Assembly (NCBI GenBank): GCA_005798405.1
Contig: SYJQ01000022.1
Coordinates: 1-41,016 of the forward strand
Direction: 5' to 3'
Length of the DNA: 41,016 bases
Source of the DNA: Nitrosopumilaceae archaeon
GTDB taxonomy: Archaea > Thermoproteota > Nitrososphaeria > Nitrososphaerales > Nitrosopumilaceae
Shown: positions 33,490 to 40,431 of the stretch, piece after piece
How the letters are laid out: each line of letters opens with the position of its first letter
How positions within the stretch are numbered: position 1 is the stretch's first letter
Program-made: the position numbers and the translations under genes
Notes under the pieces: model-generated
Seen by the model: the letters and a program-made list of their open reading frames with translations, nothing else
Databases searched by the model: none
Told to the model about the DNA's origin: nothing

Positions 33490-34086
33490 TTGGATCAATT
33501 AACCAGAATACTCGTTGAAAAATACTCCCCCATGTGGACAAACAAGCAAGTTTGGGAATACGAGCAAATTCATGAAGAAATAAAATTTGATGTATTGTAT
33601 GTGAAACCAGGAAATAAAGAAGAAATATCATGGAAATCAAAACGGGCGTACCAAGATAACAAGATTAGAGAAATTATAATTGGCACTTTTGAATATCTTA
33701 TAGACGGTTATGAGTTATGGATAAAGAATTCCAAAGGCAATCAAAGTGAACTTGGCAAATTTATTCCATATCTTATGGCAGTAATAGTGGATACAATGAT
33801 TGACGAAGAGATTTGTCTAAAATTTAGAGAAGAAAATAATTGTCTGATAGTATCAATTGATTCTCAGGCAGATATAATAGATTGTAAAGAATTCTTTGCG
33901 GAGTTTTATCATCTTGCCACGGGTTTCAATTATAATGTAAATACAGGAATTCCAGACGACGAAACAGAAGCAGAAATCTATCTAACAAGATTACAAGAAG
34001 AGTTTGATGAAAACATGAAGGCAAAATTAGGAGAAAAGTATCTCCCAGGAAACAAAGATCCAGATTCAATTAATATCGATCAATGA
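33490..34086 (+). CDS. Hypothetical protein, 198 aa
   Basis: TTG start at 33490. A soluble acidic alpha/beta protein with a helical middle (EIIIGTFEYLIDGYELWI) and a long acidic helix near the C terminus (DETEAEIYLTRLQEEFDENM). Two separated Cys and no catalytic motif that I recognise. The codon use and composition resemble those of neighbouring real genes. Confidence 0.65.
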   Translation: MDQLTRILVEKYSPMWTNKQVWEYEQIHEEIKFDVLYVKPGNKEEISWKSKRAYQDNKIREIIIGTFEYLIDGYELWIKNSKGNQSELGKFIPYLMAVIVDTMIDEEICLKFREENNCLIVSIDSQADIIDCKEFFAEFYHLATGFNYNVNTGIPDDETEAEIYLTRLQEEFDENMKAKLGEKYLPGNKDPDSINIDQ

Positions 34087-34228
34087 TCGGCAAATCATGA
34101 AATATTTTTGATTGAATTTTCATAATTTATGATTCCAAATTGCTTAAAATTGTGTTCCGATCAATATTCATTTTGTCTAATTATTTTATATCAATATAGC
34201 AAATTCAAGTAAAACATAATGGTTAATC

Positions 34229-34279
34229 ATGGCAGCAAAGAAAAAAGCAGCAGCAAAAAAAGCTTCAAAAAAGAAATAA
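34229..34279 (+). CDS. Lys/Ala-rich 16-aa peptide
   Basis: ATG 34229, TAA 34277. The product MAAKKKAAAKKASKKK consists of Met, Ala, Lys and Ser only, resembling a histone-H1-like tail or chromatin-binding peptide. A TATA-like TTTTATAT lies about 38 bp upstream. It may be a real DNA- or RNA-condensing peptide, or low-complexity chance. Another frame gives an unremarkable 22-residue peptide. Confidence 0.4.
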   Translation: MAAKKKAAAKKASKKK

Positions 34280-34390
34280 GTAATTGAAGCAAAATTTTTT
34301 CTTTTAATTTCCAATCTAAAATTTCTCTTGTTTCAATAAATACTAGGCAGATTTACCAAGACAAATTCAATTTAGGTTAATCTTTAAGTG

Positions 34391-34398
34391 TATAAAAA
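34391..34398 (+). promoter_or_regulatory. TATA box of Cys-rich microprotein A
   Basis: TATAAAAA 34391-34398, centred about 23 nt before ATG 34417. This is the right distance for a leaderless transcript starting at the ATG and supports the short ORF as a gene. Confidence 0.55.
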
Positions 34399-34416
34399 TT
34401 GAAAATAAAATACCGC

Positions 34417-34539
34417 ATGGAACATACTAAAGAGTGTGAATATAGAAATTCTCACGACATGATTCATGCCAACTGCTTTTGTAAATGTCACAAAATTATC
34501 ATGATGGATTCAAGAAAAATGGACTCAAAATCATTCTGA
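34417..34539 (+). CDS. Cys/His-rich microprotein A, 40 aa
   Basis: ATG 34417, TGA 34537. Ligand-like residues are C7, H13, H17 and then N-C20-F-C22-K-C24-H25. The CxCxCH block recurs in the genes at 34716 and 35286, with a looser version at 38978. Basic C-terminal tail. Small metal-binding protein; a TATA box is in the leaderless position. Function unknown. Confidence 0.65.
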   Translation: MEHTKECEYRNSHDMIHANCFCKCHKIIMMDSRKMDSKSF

Positions 34540-34715
34540 GTACACACGTTGGCTAAAAACTACAATTAAGTTAGAGTCTAAACTCTTTATTGATCAAAAG
34601 TCTCATACTATTTGCTAATTGGCTAGATTGGGAAATAATCAATACCCACAACCTCTTTCAGATTAGAGCAGTGAAGCTCGTCATTCAGGTCTGACACATA
34701 GGTCTTTGATACCAA

Positions 34716-34844
34716 TTAGATTTTCAAATGACAGCTGCATTGGCAACTATCAATAATACATCGGTGTTTTTTACAATCAAGACATCGCTTGCTTCTACCT
34801 GTTTTCATTCTAAGTTCTTCAATTCTTCTTGCCTTTTCACTCAT
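34716..34844 (-). CDS. Cys-rich microprotein B with CxCxCH block, 42 aa
   Basis: ATG 34844, TAA 34716. Residues: basic N-terminal half (KARRIEELRMKTGRSKR), then C21-x2-C24-x4-C29-x4-C34-x-C36-x-C38-H39. This is nearly the same layout as the 35286 gene. It is divergent from the winged-helix gene at 34929. Likely metal-binding, perhaps a zinc or iron-sulfur microprotein. Confidence 0.7.
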   Translation of the reverse strand: MSEKARRIEELRMKTGRSKRCLDCKKHRCIIDSCQCSCHLKI

Positions 34845-34928
34845 GAAAATTAATACATGATACATTCAAAAAGCCTTTAGGTTTTATTGTTCCAAGTCCT
34901 AAAATAGCAGCAAGTAATAAAAAAAATA

Positions 34929-35279
34929 TTGCCGGAAAACAAAAGACCATTCAGAAGATTTGAAAATAGATCATCAAGACCAAAAACGCAGACGACCGAA
35001 GATAAAATCAGGGATTTTATTATACGTAATTCAAAAAATGGTTACTATACTAAAGTTTCAACACTTTCTTACAAATTTGAAATACCTGAAGACAAAGCAT
35101 GGGAAATTGTAGGTATGCTTTTGACAGATGGAACCTTAGAATCAATACATGATGAGTTCACAGGAGAGATGAAGCTCTGTGAAACAGGAAAAACATATCT
35201 GATCATGAATTTAGAACAACAAAGAAAAAGACAAAAATCACAAGAGTTTAAGAGAAACAGAAAACAAAAATCAAAATAA
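34929..35279 (+). CDS. Basic winged-helix protein, 116 aa
   Basis: TTG start. The N-terminal 25 residues are basic (KRPFRRFENRSSRPK). A winged-helix core follows (DKIRDFIIRNSKNGYYTKVS, then EIPEDKAWEIVGMLLTDG), then a basic C-terminal tail (RKRQKSQEFKRNRKQ). Nucleic-acid binding is likely. Its stop is 6 nt before the Cys-rich gene D, so they are probably coupled, and gene B is divergent on the other side. Confidence 0.75.
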   Translation: MPENKRPFRRFENRSSRPKTQTTEDKIRDFIIRNSKNGYYTKVSTLSYKFEIPEDKAWEIVGMLLTDGTLESIHDEFTGEMKLCETGKTYLIMNLEQQRKRQKSQEFKRNRKQKSK

Positions 35280-35285
35280 GAAGAT

Positions 35286-35387
35286 ATGATTTTTTGGAAC
35301 AAAAAAGTATGTTCAGATTGCAAAAGAATGAAGTGTCAAAAGGGCTGCATATGTGATTGCCATCAGCTAAGAGATAGAATAGATTAA
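35286..35387 (+). CDS. Cys-rich microprotein D with CxCxCH block, 33 aa
   Basis: ATG 35286, TAA 35385. C9-x2-C12-x4-C17-x3-C21-x-C23-x-C25-H26, matching gene B except for one residue of spacing. The segment reads CSDCKRMKCQKGCICDCH, then QLRDRID. It begins 6 nt after the winged-helix stop. Six Cys in 17 residues strongly suggest bound metal. Confidence 0.75.
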   Translation: MIFWNKKVCSDCKRMKCQKGCICDCHQLRDRID

Positions 35388-35422
35388 CACAACTATTAAT
35401 TTCACTTAATTTAAAATCAACC

Positions 35423-35503
35423 GTGGAAAACGATGAGAATCTTCCTGTACAGTGTCATCCAATAATTAAACCAAAAAAGAAAGTAAAAGTAGGCAGTGAA
35501 TAA
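35423..35503 (+). CDS. Possible 26-aa peptide
   Basis: GTG 35423, TAA 35501. A short peptide with one CH pair and a Lys-rich end (KPKKKVKVG). It ends 1 nt before ATG 35505 of the next gene, which is why the downstream GTG 35496 is a less likely start. Weak evidence of coding. Confidence 0.3.
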   Translation: MENDENLPVQCHPIIKPKKKVKVGSE

Positions 35504-35504
35504 C

Positions 35505-35837
35505 ATGGTTGAACTAACCAATCAAGACAAAATCGAGATCAGTAGAATCCTGGCATCGATTGAAGGAAGATTAGATAAAAGATTAATCAAATTAACCATG
35601 GATTTGATTCTAAAAACAAACTGGACTAAGAGTGTTGCAATGGATTTGTATAAAAATAATCGTGATAACATTCCAGATAAATCATTAAATGCATTCGTAT
35701 TAGGAAGTCATTTTGGACAAATATATCAAATATCCTTAGATTTTTCCAAAAAGTTAGAATTGTCTCTATCCCCTAACCAGAAAAATATTCTAAGGGAGTT
35801 TGTATTTTTCCTAGTTTTACTCCGTGCAGAAAAGTAA
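35505..35837 (+). CDS. Helical hypothetical protein, 110 aa
   Basis: ATG 35505 (GTG 35496 is an alternative). An all-helical soluble protein (KIEISRILASIEGRLDK, then NILREFVFFLVLLRAEK). No Cys and no zinc pattern. Normal composition supports coding. Function unknown. Confidence 0.65.
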   Translation: MVELTNQDKIEISRILASIEGRLDKRLIKLTMDLILKTNWTKSVAMDLYKNNRDNIPDKSLNAFVLGSHFGQIYQISLDFSKKLELSLSPNQKNILREFVFFLVLLRAEK

Positions 35838-35887
35838 TAAAACAAAATAAGCAATACCCTTAATTTCACACCAACTTACACAAATTT

Positions 35888-36034
35888 GTGATTCAATGCA
35901 AAATATGTGGAACACCTTTAGGAAAAGAACCTACAACACAACAACTAGAAGAACATTGGAAGAAACATCATAGTTGGCATTGGCAAGTCAATCAAGATAA
36001 AACACCTGAAGATGCACTGCTAAAGAAAAGATAG
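35888..36034 (+). CDS. CxxC-HxxxHH zinc-finger microprotein, 48 aa
   Basis: GTG 35888, TAG 36032. C4-x2-C7 is followed, after a Gly/Pro loop, by H23 and H27-H28 (EEHWKKHHSWHW), a C2H2-like arrangement with a 15-residue spacer. The C terminus is charged. A plausible single zinc finger; not a standard family. Confidence 0.65.
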   Translation: MIQCKICGTPLGKEPTTQQLEEHWKKHHSWHWQVNQDKTPEDALLKKR

Positions 36035-36075
36035 GACAAAGAAGCGTCTTTATTTAGATAAACTCTAAAAATTTT

Positions 36076-36408
36076 GTGGAGTTTATCATTACAATATTTC
36101 ATTTTCATAAAGGCAATGATATAGACAATGTAATTTTTGGTAAAAAACTAAATGAAAATAAGATCAACGAGGATATTCGAATGTTTCCATCTGGGGGATT
36201 GACAAAGGATGGAGGCATACAAGAAAAATATTTAAAAGTAAATTTGAAAAACAACAATGATTTTAATTTGGATTTGTTATCAGATTTTCTAGCTCATAGA
36301 TTATCACCAATTGATGATGCAGACAGTCTAAAGATTGGAAATATCAAAGTTGCATTAAAAAAAGAGGAAATAAAAAAAGCACTGAAAACTCATCTGAATG
36401 AAGTTTAG
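36076..36408 (+). CDS. Hypothetical protein, 110 aa
   Basis: GTG start. Alpha/beta composition (EFIITIFHFHKGND, PSGGLTKDG) with a basic C-terminal helix (VALKKEEIKKALKTHL). No Cys. The 36409-36696 gap after it holds a 22-codon frame at 36442-36510 (PRPLIEGVKSIFFWLYK) of doubtful status and a 14-bp palindrome TAGGAT-TT-ATCCTA at 36591-36604. Confidence 0.6.
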   Translation: MEFIITIFHFHKGNDIDNVIFGKKLNENKINEDIRMFPSGGLTKDGGIQEKYLKVNLKNNNDFNLDLLSDFLAHRLSPIDDADSLKIGNIKVALKKEEIKKALKTHLNEV

Positions 36409-36590
36409 AACTGACGGCTTGGAATAGTGATCGTTTATAGCATGCCTAGACCACTAATCGAAGGCGTCAAATCAATATTCTTTTGGTTGTATAAAACAAA
36501 GTATTGGTAAAGTTCAAACATTTGTTTGATTTAATTTAAAAAATAAAACTAATTTTCAATAATCTTCGTATAATCATAAGATTGTAAAAA

Positions 36591-36604
36591 TAGGATTTAT
36601 CCTA
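36591..36604. repeat. Palindrome TAGGAT-TT-ATCCTA
   Basis: A perfect 6-bp inverted repeat with a two-base centre, about 95 bp upstream of the 36697 gene. Could be an operator half-site pair. Nothing else marks it. Confidence 0.35.
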
Positions 36605-36696
36605 GGCTCTAATTTTTTTAAAAAAACTATTTCCGAGCTAGTTGATATGAAAAAATTTACTCTGGATATGTAATATCAATTTTGAGATTTGCCATC

Positions 36697-36927
36697 ATGT
36701 CAGAAATCGAGGCATATGATGTCAAGGCACACAAAAAAGTAGCCATGAAAAACCCAAAACCATACCTAATGAAAAATGGCTCATGGGCACTTAAAGGAAC
36801 TAGTTCTGTCACAGGGATTACTTTATTCAAAATCGTTGGAAAAAAACCTTCAACAGTCCATTCAAAACTAGACTTTCTTAGAAATATGTTTACCAGCAGA
36901 AAATGTGAATGTGACAGGTTCTGCTAA
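36697..36927 (+). CDS. DUF5679-like protein that has lost its zinc ligands
   Basis: Start is ATG 36697 rather than TTG 36682. The segment EAYDVKAHKKVAMKNP, then MKNGSWALKGTSSVTG and FKIVG, follows the DUF5679 zinc-ribbon pattern (EAYCVKCKxK, MKNGRxALxGxCPxCG). The four Cys are replaced by D, A, S and T, so no zinc can bind at that site. A new Cys cluster (RKCECDRFC) appears at the C terminus. 76 aa. Confidence 0.7.
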   Translation: MSEIEAYDVKAHKKVAMKNPKPYLMKNGSWALKGTSSVTGITLFKIVGKKPSTVHSKLDFLRNMFTSRKCECDRFC

Positions 36928-36979
36928 TATTTTTTGTAGATGAAAATCCTTAATTTTAGTTGCAATATAATAATTCATA

Positions 36980-37249
36980 ATGGATAAAGAACTTGAATCT
37001 GAGATTCAGGCAATAATTTTAGAAACTTTTCAAGATGAAAAACGTGAATGGGTAAGCTATTTCCAACATAAAGCAAAGCAGATGAATTTGGATCAAAAAT
37101 CATTCTTTATCGGTATGATGTATCCAAAAATCATCAGAAATCTGGAGGAAAGTAACATACACATTCGTATAAAATCAGACTCTTGGGGAGATCACGAGAT
37201 TGAAAAAATCAATTCGATGCTTGGAGAATTGTATGAGAAATTCGTATAG
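36980..37249 (+). CDS. Hypothetical protein, 89 aa
   Basis: ATG start. A helical acidic protein (ESEIQAIILETFQDEKREWVSYF and FIGMMYPKIIRNLEE). No zinc pattern. It lies in a run of plus-strand genes with short gaps. Function unknown. Confidence 0.65.
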   Translation: MDKELESEIQAIILETFQDEKREWVSYFQHKAKQMNLDQKSFFIGMMYPKIIRNLEESNIHIRIKSDSWGDHEIEKINSMLGELYEKFV

Positions 37250-37307
37250 AAAATTCATTTAGGTATAATTCGAAAGTGTTAATTTGATAAATCCTTAGAA
37301 CTACATC

Positions 37308-37781
37308 ATGTCTTTTGAGATAGAATGGCACGGAAATTTTTACGGCATTTCATGGGCATATGAAAAAGATAGATTGGTAGTATCCTTAGTTTTTGAAGAT
37401 AAAAAAGAGGCAATAGAGGTTGCAAAAGAGATAGAATATTGGAGTGACAAATTTACAAGATTAACAATTATTGAAAAAGAAAATGGGGAATATTCCATTT
37501 GCTGCTATCAGGATCCACAAATTTCAAAGAGTGAAAAAAATATTGGACTGTATCGTTCCGGTATGAGACAAAGTGGTGGGTATGAGCAAGTAAAGCCAAT
37601 GATTGAAGAAAAATCACCGTTATTGCAAATTGCATATGCTGCCGATGTCAGAGACATGAATACCTACGAGCAAATATCACGACTAGTACCCATGAGAAAA
37701 TGCAGAATAGTTTCAGATAAAGACTTGAAAAAACAGGAATTTTTCTATGAAAAAGCCGCAGAGAAATCTAATCAAAATTAA
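37308..37781 (+). CDS. Hypothetical protein, 157 aa
   Basis: ATG start. The N-terminal half has alternating strands (EIEWHGNFYGISWAYEKDRL and VVSLVFEDKKEA) and the C-terminal half is helical. Three Cys, not arranged as CxxC. It looks like a folded cytosolic protein; no family recognised. Confidence 0.65.
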   Translation: MSFEIEWHGNFYGISWAYEKDRLVVSLVFEDKKEAIEVAKEIEYWSDKFTRLTIIEKENGEYSICCYQDPQISKSEKNIGLYRSGMRQSGGYEQVKPMIEEKSPLLQIAYAADVRDMNTYEQISRLVPMRKCRIVSDKDLKKQEFFYEKAAEKSNQN

Positions 37782-37831
37782 AAAAATTTCGGACTCTAAA
37801 ACCTTAAGTTCACACCATATTTAGAAAATCA

Positions 37832-38038
37832 TTGAAAATAACTGAACTTAGACGTCCAAGTATTTTGTTGGTCATTTTAGGCATTATCCTAACTATAATT
37901 GGATTTGTAATGTTGTTGAATCCACAAGACAATACTACCAACATGATTTTTCTAAGTATGTTTGGTATAGGATTGTTCATGTCAGGATTGGGTTTTTCAC
38001 TGCTCAATCAAATAAGAAAAGTAAAAAACATACAATAA
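37832..38038 (+). CDS. Two-helix membrane protein, 68 aa
   Basis: TTG start at 37832. Two hydrophobic helices (about 11-29 and 38-57; ILLVILGIILTIIGFVMLL and MIFLSMFGIGLFMSGLGFSL) joined by a polar loop (NPQDNTTN). The termini are basic, with N-in/C-in topology likely. Function unknown. Confidence 0.65.
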   Translation: MKITELRRPSILLVILGIILTIIGFVMLLNPQDNTTNMIFLSMFGIGLFMSGLGFSLLNQIRKVKNIQ

Positions 38039-38089
38039 ACTAATTTTCAAAAACATAGTATTTTAAGGCCAGAAGAAAGATGAAAACAA

Positions 38090-38440
38090 ATGGTTGAATT
38101 AAAACTGCAAGGTTCAGGAGGTTATATTGTAGCTGACCTAACTGAAGAACAAGCAAAAAAAGCAGATTTAGGAGTAGGAAAATTATTTTTAGCACCAGTA
38201 GGCAAAATTGAAGAACAAAAAATGTCAAAACATTATTGTAAAAATTGTGAATCTGAATTTGACAACCCACCTAAAATAAGACTAGAAGAAAACACCAATG
38301 AGCAAGTTGCAGATAATTTAATTCTTGTAGAAAGAGGCCAGTATACATGCCAGCAGTGTAGTCACATTATTGGAGAATACAGAGTATTCAAAAAACAGGA
38401 CGAATCAAGTGATATAGGCAATGCAAGACCTAGTCAATAA
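38090..38440 (+). CDS. Zinc-ribbon protein, 116 aa
   Basis: ATG start. The N-terminal 45 residues are acidic (YIVADLTEEQAKKADL). Zinc ribbon: CKNC (residues 50-53) and CQQC (87-90). The C-terminal tail is polar. A stand-alone two-knuckle zinc ribbon of unknown partner. Plus-strand neighbours include two more small zinc proteins. Confidence 0.8.
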   Translation: MVELKLQGSGGYIVADLTEEQAKKADLGVGKLFLAPVGKIEEQKMSKHYCKNCESEFDNPPKIRLEENTNEQVADNLILVERGQYTCQQCSHIIGEYRVFKKQDESSDIGNARPSQ

Positions 38441-38492
38441 ACAAGTTCTAAAACAATATCTTTAAGTTTAGAAAAAAATTAAAAGTTCAATT

Positions 38493-38636
38493 ATGGAAAG
38501 CGTATTGTTTAAGATAAAATGTGAGAAAGGCCACAATGCAAATGCATTGATTTGGGAAGGTCAAACTATCCAAAATTACATAGAAAGTAAAAAATGTAAT
38601 AGTTGCGGTTCCACACTACATCAAGTATCCAAATAA
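38493..38636 (+). CDS. Zinc-ribbon-like microprotein, 47 aa
   Basis: ATG 38493, TAA 38634. C10 with H14, then C35-x2-C38 (CNSCG), gives a possible CH/CxxC zinc site. TTTAAGTTTA about 28 bp upstream could be its promoter. Too short for default callers. The following 38637-38905 shows only an ambiguous minus-strand frame (see rejected items). Confidence 0.65.
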   Translation: MESVLFKIKCEKGHNANALIWEGQTIQNYIESKKCNSCGSTLHQVSK

Positions 38637-38905
38637 AACATTCAAGTACAAAAAATAAATGTACAAAAAAGCACATTCAGACAAGAGCAATGACTAGCAT
38701 TGCTACCACAATAACAATTCCTATGAACACAAATGTCTTTTTCTAGCATATTTAATTGATACTTGTGTCGTAGTACGCCATAGTTAATTTTTCCATTTAA
38801 AGAATATGTGGAAAATTCTCCAGTACCATAACATAACTCAGATTAGCCTGAAATTTTATTTCACTGATAATTCATACGTGAACGTTTTAAACAGATTTTT
38901 CAATT

Positions 38906-38971
38906 ATGAGATATGAACAAGAACATTACAAAACCAATTGGAAAAATAATTTACCGAGATTACATTATTGA
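38906..38971 (+). CDS. Possible 21-aa leader peptide before gene C
   Basis: ATG 38906, TGA 38969, six bases before ATG 38978. TTTTAAAC about 20 bp upstream fits a leaderless transcript. The peptide (RYEQEHYKTNWKNNLPRLHY) is polar and aromatic. It may be a bicistronic leader for the Cys-rich gene that follows. Weak on its own. Confidence 0.3.
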   Translation: MRYEQEHYKTNWKNNLPRLHY

Positions 38972-38977
38972 GAGAAC

Positions 38978-39067
38978 ATGAAATCAAAAAACATTAATCA
39001 ATGCAGTCCAAATTGTTGGTGTAAAATAGAAAAACAAAGCAAGCAAATAACAAGCATGAATTTTTAA
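38978..39067 (+). CDS. Cys-rich microprotein C, 29 aa
   Basis: ATG 38978, TAA 39065. C9-x3-C13-x-C15-K (CSPNCWCKIEK) resembles the NCxCK part of gene A (NCFCKC), without the final CH. The tail is Lys/Gln-rich. GAGAG lies 4-8 nt before the ATG. Treated as a looser member of the same group; membership is inference. Confidence 0.5.
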   Translation: MKSKNINQCSPNCWCKIEKQSKQITSMNF

Positions 39068-39156
39068 TCTGTTGTCTTGTTTTCAATACATAGAATGATA
39101 CAAACTAAGACAAAAAAATTAGAGCAAGCTAATTAATACAGCCTAATTTCCACATA

Positions 39157-39164
39157 CTATAAAT
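39157..39164 (+). promoter_or_regulatory. TATA box of 39187 zinc protein
   Basis: CTATAAAT centred about 27 nt before ATG 39187, consistent with a leaderless start. It supports the short zinc ORF as expressed. Confidence 0.5.
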
Positions 39165-39186
39165 CAATTGATGAACATCTTACATC

Positions 39187-39360
39187 ATGAGATTTGATTC
39201 GTGCAGAAGATGTGGAAAAGAATTAGAAGTTGATCAAAGATGTAAAATTTGTAATTTACCAACTACATTTCATTGTCATGCGTGTGGAAACATTACTGAA
39301 AAACAATTTCACCCTAAATGTATGTCATTAGAATCAACCCACATTCTAAAGAATAGTTAA
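39187..39360 (+). CDS. Triple-CxxC zinc protein, 57 aa
   Basis: ATG 39187, TAA 39358. CRRC (6-9), CKIC (19-22) and CHAC (30-33) are followed by H42 and C45 (FHPKC), enough for two zinc sites, similar to a double zinc ribbon or a small treble clef. Absent from a 60-codon cut-off scan. A TATA box is in the leaderless position. Confidence 0.8.
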   Translation: MRFDSCRRCGKELEVDQRCKICNLPTTFHCHACGNITEKQFHPKCMSLESTHILKNS

Positions 39361-39418
39361 AAAATTCCAAGACACAAAATACATGCAAGTTAGAATTACT
39401 TAATAAGATAATTCCCTT

Positions 39419-40072
39419 ATGTTAAATGTGGATTCGGTAGAAGGTCATGAAAAAATTTACCCATCAGGGTATGAACCAAAAGAGAGTAACAATGTAGACA
39501 CCAATGTCAGAAATCAACTACTCGATCAAATACTAAAATCATCTCCAACTGAGTTTATCAATACTGATTTGTTTACAGTTATGTCAAAACGACGATCAAC
39601 TAGAAAGTTCACAGACAAAATAGTAGAGACCATAAAAGTCGACAAAATAATAGCTGCTGCAGACACTGCACCAACTGCTGGAAATTTTCAAGGTTTTGAG
39701 ATATTTTATGTAAAAAGTCCTGAGAAAAAACAGCAACTAGTTGAAGCATGTAATAATCAACCCTACGTAAATGCCCCAGTAGTACTTGTTTTTTGTAAAA
39801 ACCCATCCAGAGTGAAACTGGATTTTCCAGAAGAGATACTCAAAAAATTTGCTATACAAGATGCTACATTAGCTGCCGCATATTCTCAACTCGCAGCTCA
39901 GGCTTTGGGATTAAGCTCCATATGGATTGGGATGTTTGATGAGCAAAAAGTAATGAAGGTAATCAACACAGATTTGATTCCATCATCAGTATTGTGTATA
40001 GGATATCCTAAGCAAGATAAATTCCCAAAACCAAGAAGAAACCTAAAAGAATTAGTCCATCCAGTTTGGTAA
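39419..40072 (+). CDS. Nitroreductase-family flavoprotein
   Basis: 217 aa. The FMN-binding start SKRRSTRKFTDK (residues 52-63) is preceded by a 50-residue extension. AADTAPTAGNFQGFEIFYV and the helix ATLAAAYSQLAAQALGLSSIWIG are typical of the family. Likely a NAD(P)H-dependent reductase; substrate unknown. ATG at 39419; a later start cannot be excluded. Confidence 0.88.
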   Translation: MLNVDSVEGHEKIYPSGYEPKESNNVDTNVRNQLLDQILKSSPTEFINTDLFTVMSKRRSTRKFTDKIVETIKVDKIIAAADTAPTAGNFQGFEIFYVKSPEKKQQLVEACNNQPYVNAPVVLVFCKNPSRVKLDFPEEILKKFAIQDATLAAAYSQLAAQALGLSSIWIGMFDEQKVMKVINTDLIPSSVLCIGYPKQDKFPKPRRNLKELVHPVW

Positions 40073-40142
40073 TAACAAAACAAATACAGTATTCCAACAT
40101 ATGATAAAAAACATTGTAGTTTCAAAGTCAAATTAGAAATAA

Positions 40143-40358
40143 CTATCGTTTATCTTCAAGTCTTTTTTTATCTCTACATATTCCACAGAGATAATTTTTC
40201 TTGAAATTATTAATTTCTGTTTTAAATGAGTCAGAACCAAAATAGTTTTCAGATGCCTTCATCCCTCCTGGTACAGATTTTCCACATTTTGTGCACTTGA
40301 TATCAAGATGAAATTTAATTTTTTTCTCATTCTTGTTTATTTTACCAATAATCATCAC
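40143..40358 (-). CDS. Small CxxC/CxxC zinc protein, 71 aa
   Basis: ATG start, with a second ATG one codon later. CTKC (22-25) and CGIC (58-61) form a zinc-ribbon-like site, with a basic C terminus (RDKKRLEDKR). The N-terminal strands (KKIKFHLDI) precede the first knuckle. Sits between the nitroreductase and the PAC2 gene, transcribed on the minus strand. Unknown role. Confidence 0.75.
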   Translation of the reverse strand: MMIIGKINKNEKKIKFHLDIKCTKCGKSVPGGMKASENYFGSDSFKTEINNFKKNYLCGICRDKKRLEDKR

Positions 40359-40431
40359 ATCATCAGATCTTAAGATTTCTCACATCATATACAAATCTTA
40401 AGTTTTATGTAAGTAAATTATAGAGAAAGTA

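Noticed and set aside
34660-34715. Possible C/D-box sRNA on the minus strand (CTGA and ATGACGA-like boxes)
   Set aside because: Only some boxes match and the C box deviates from RTGATGA. The four-box spacing is not satisfied.
38642-38749. Minus-strand 35-codon Cys-rich frame with NCYC and HCSC
   Set aside because: The same DNA in the shifted frame encodes a Val/Ile-rich hydrophobic segment, and such runs automatically give Cys codons in the neighbouring frame. No promoter or start signal favours either frame.
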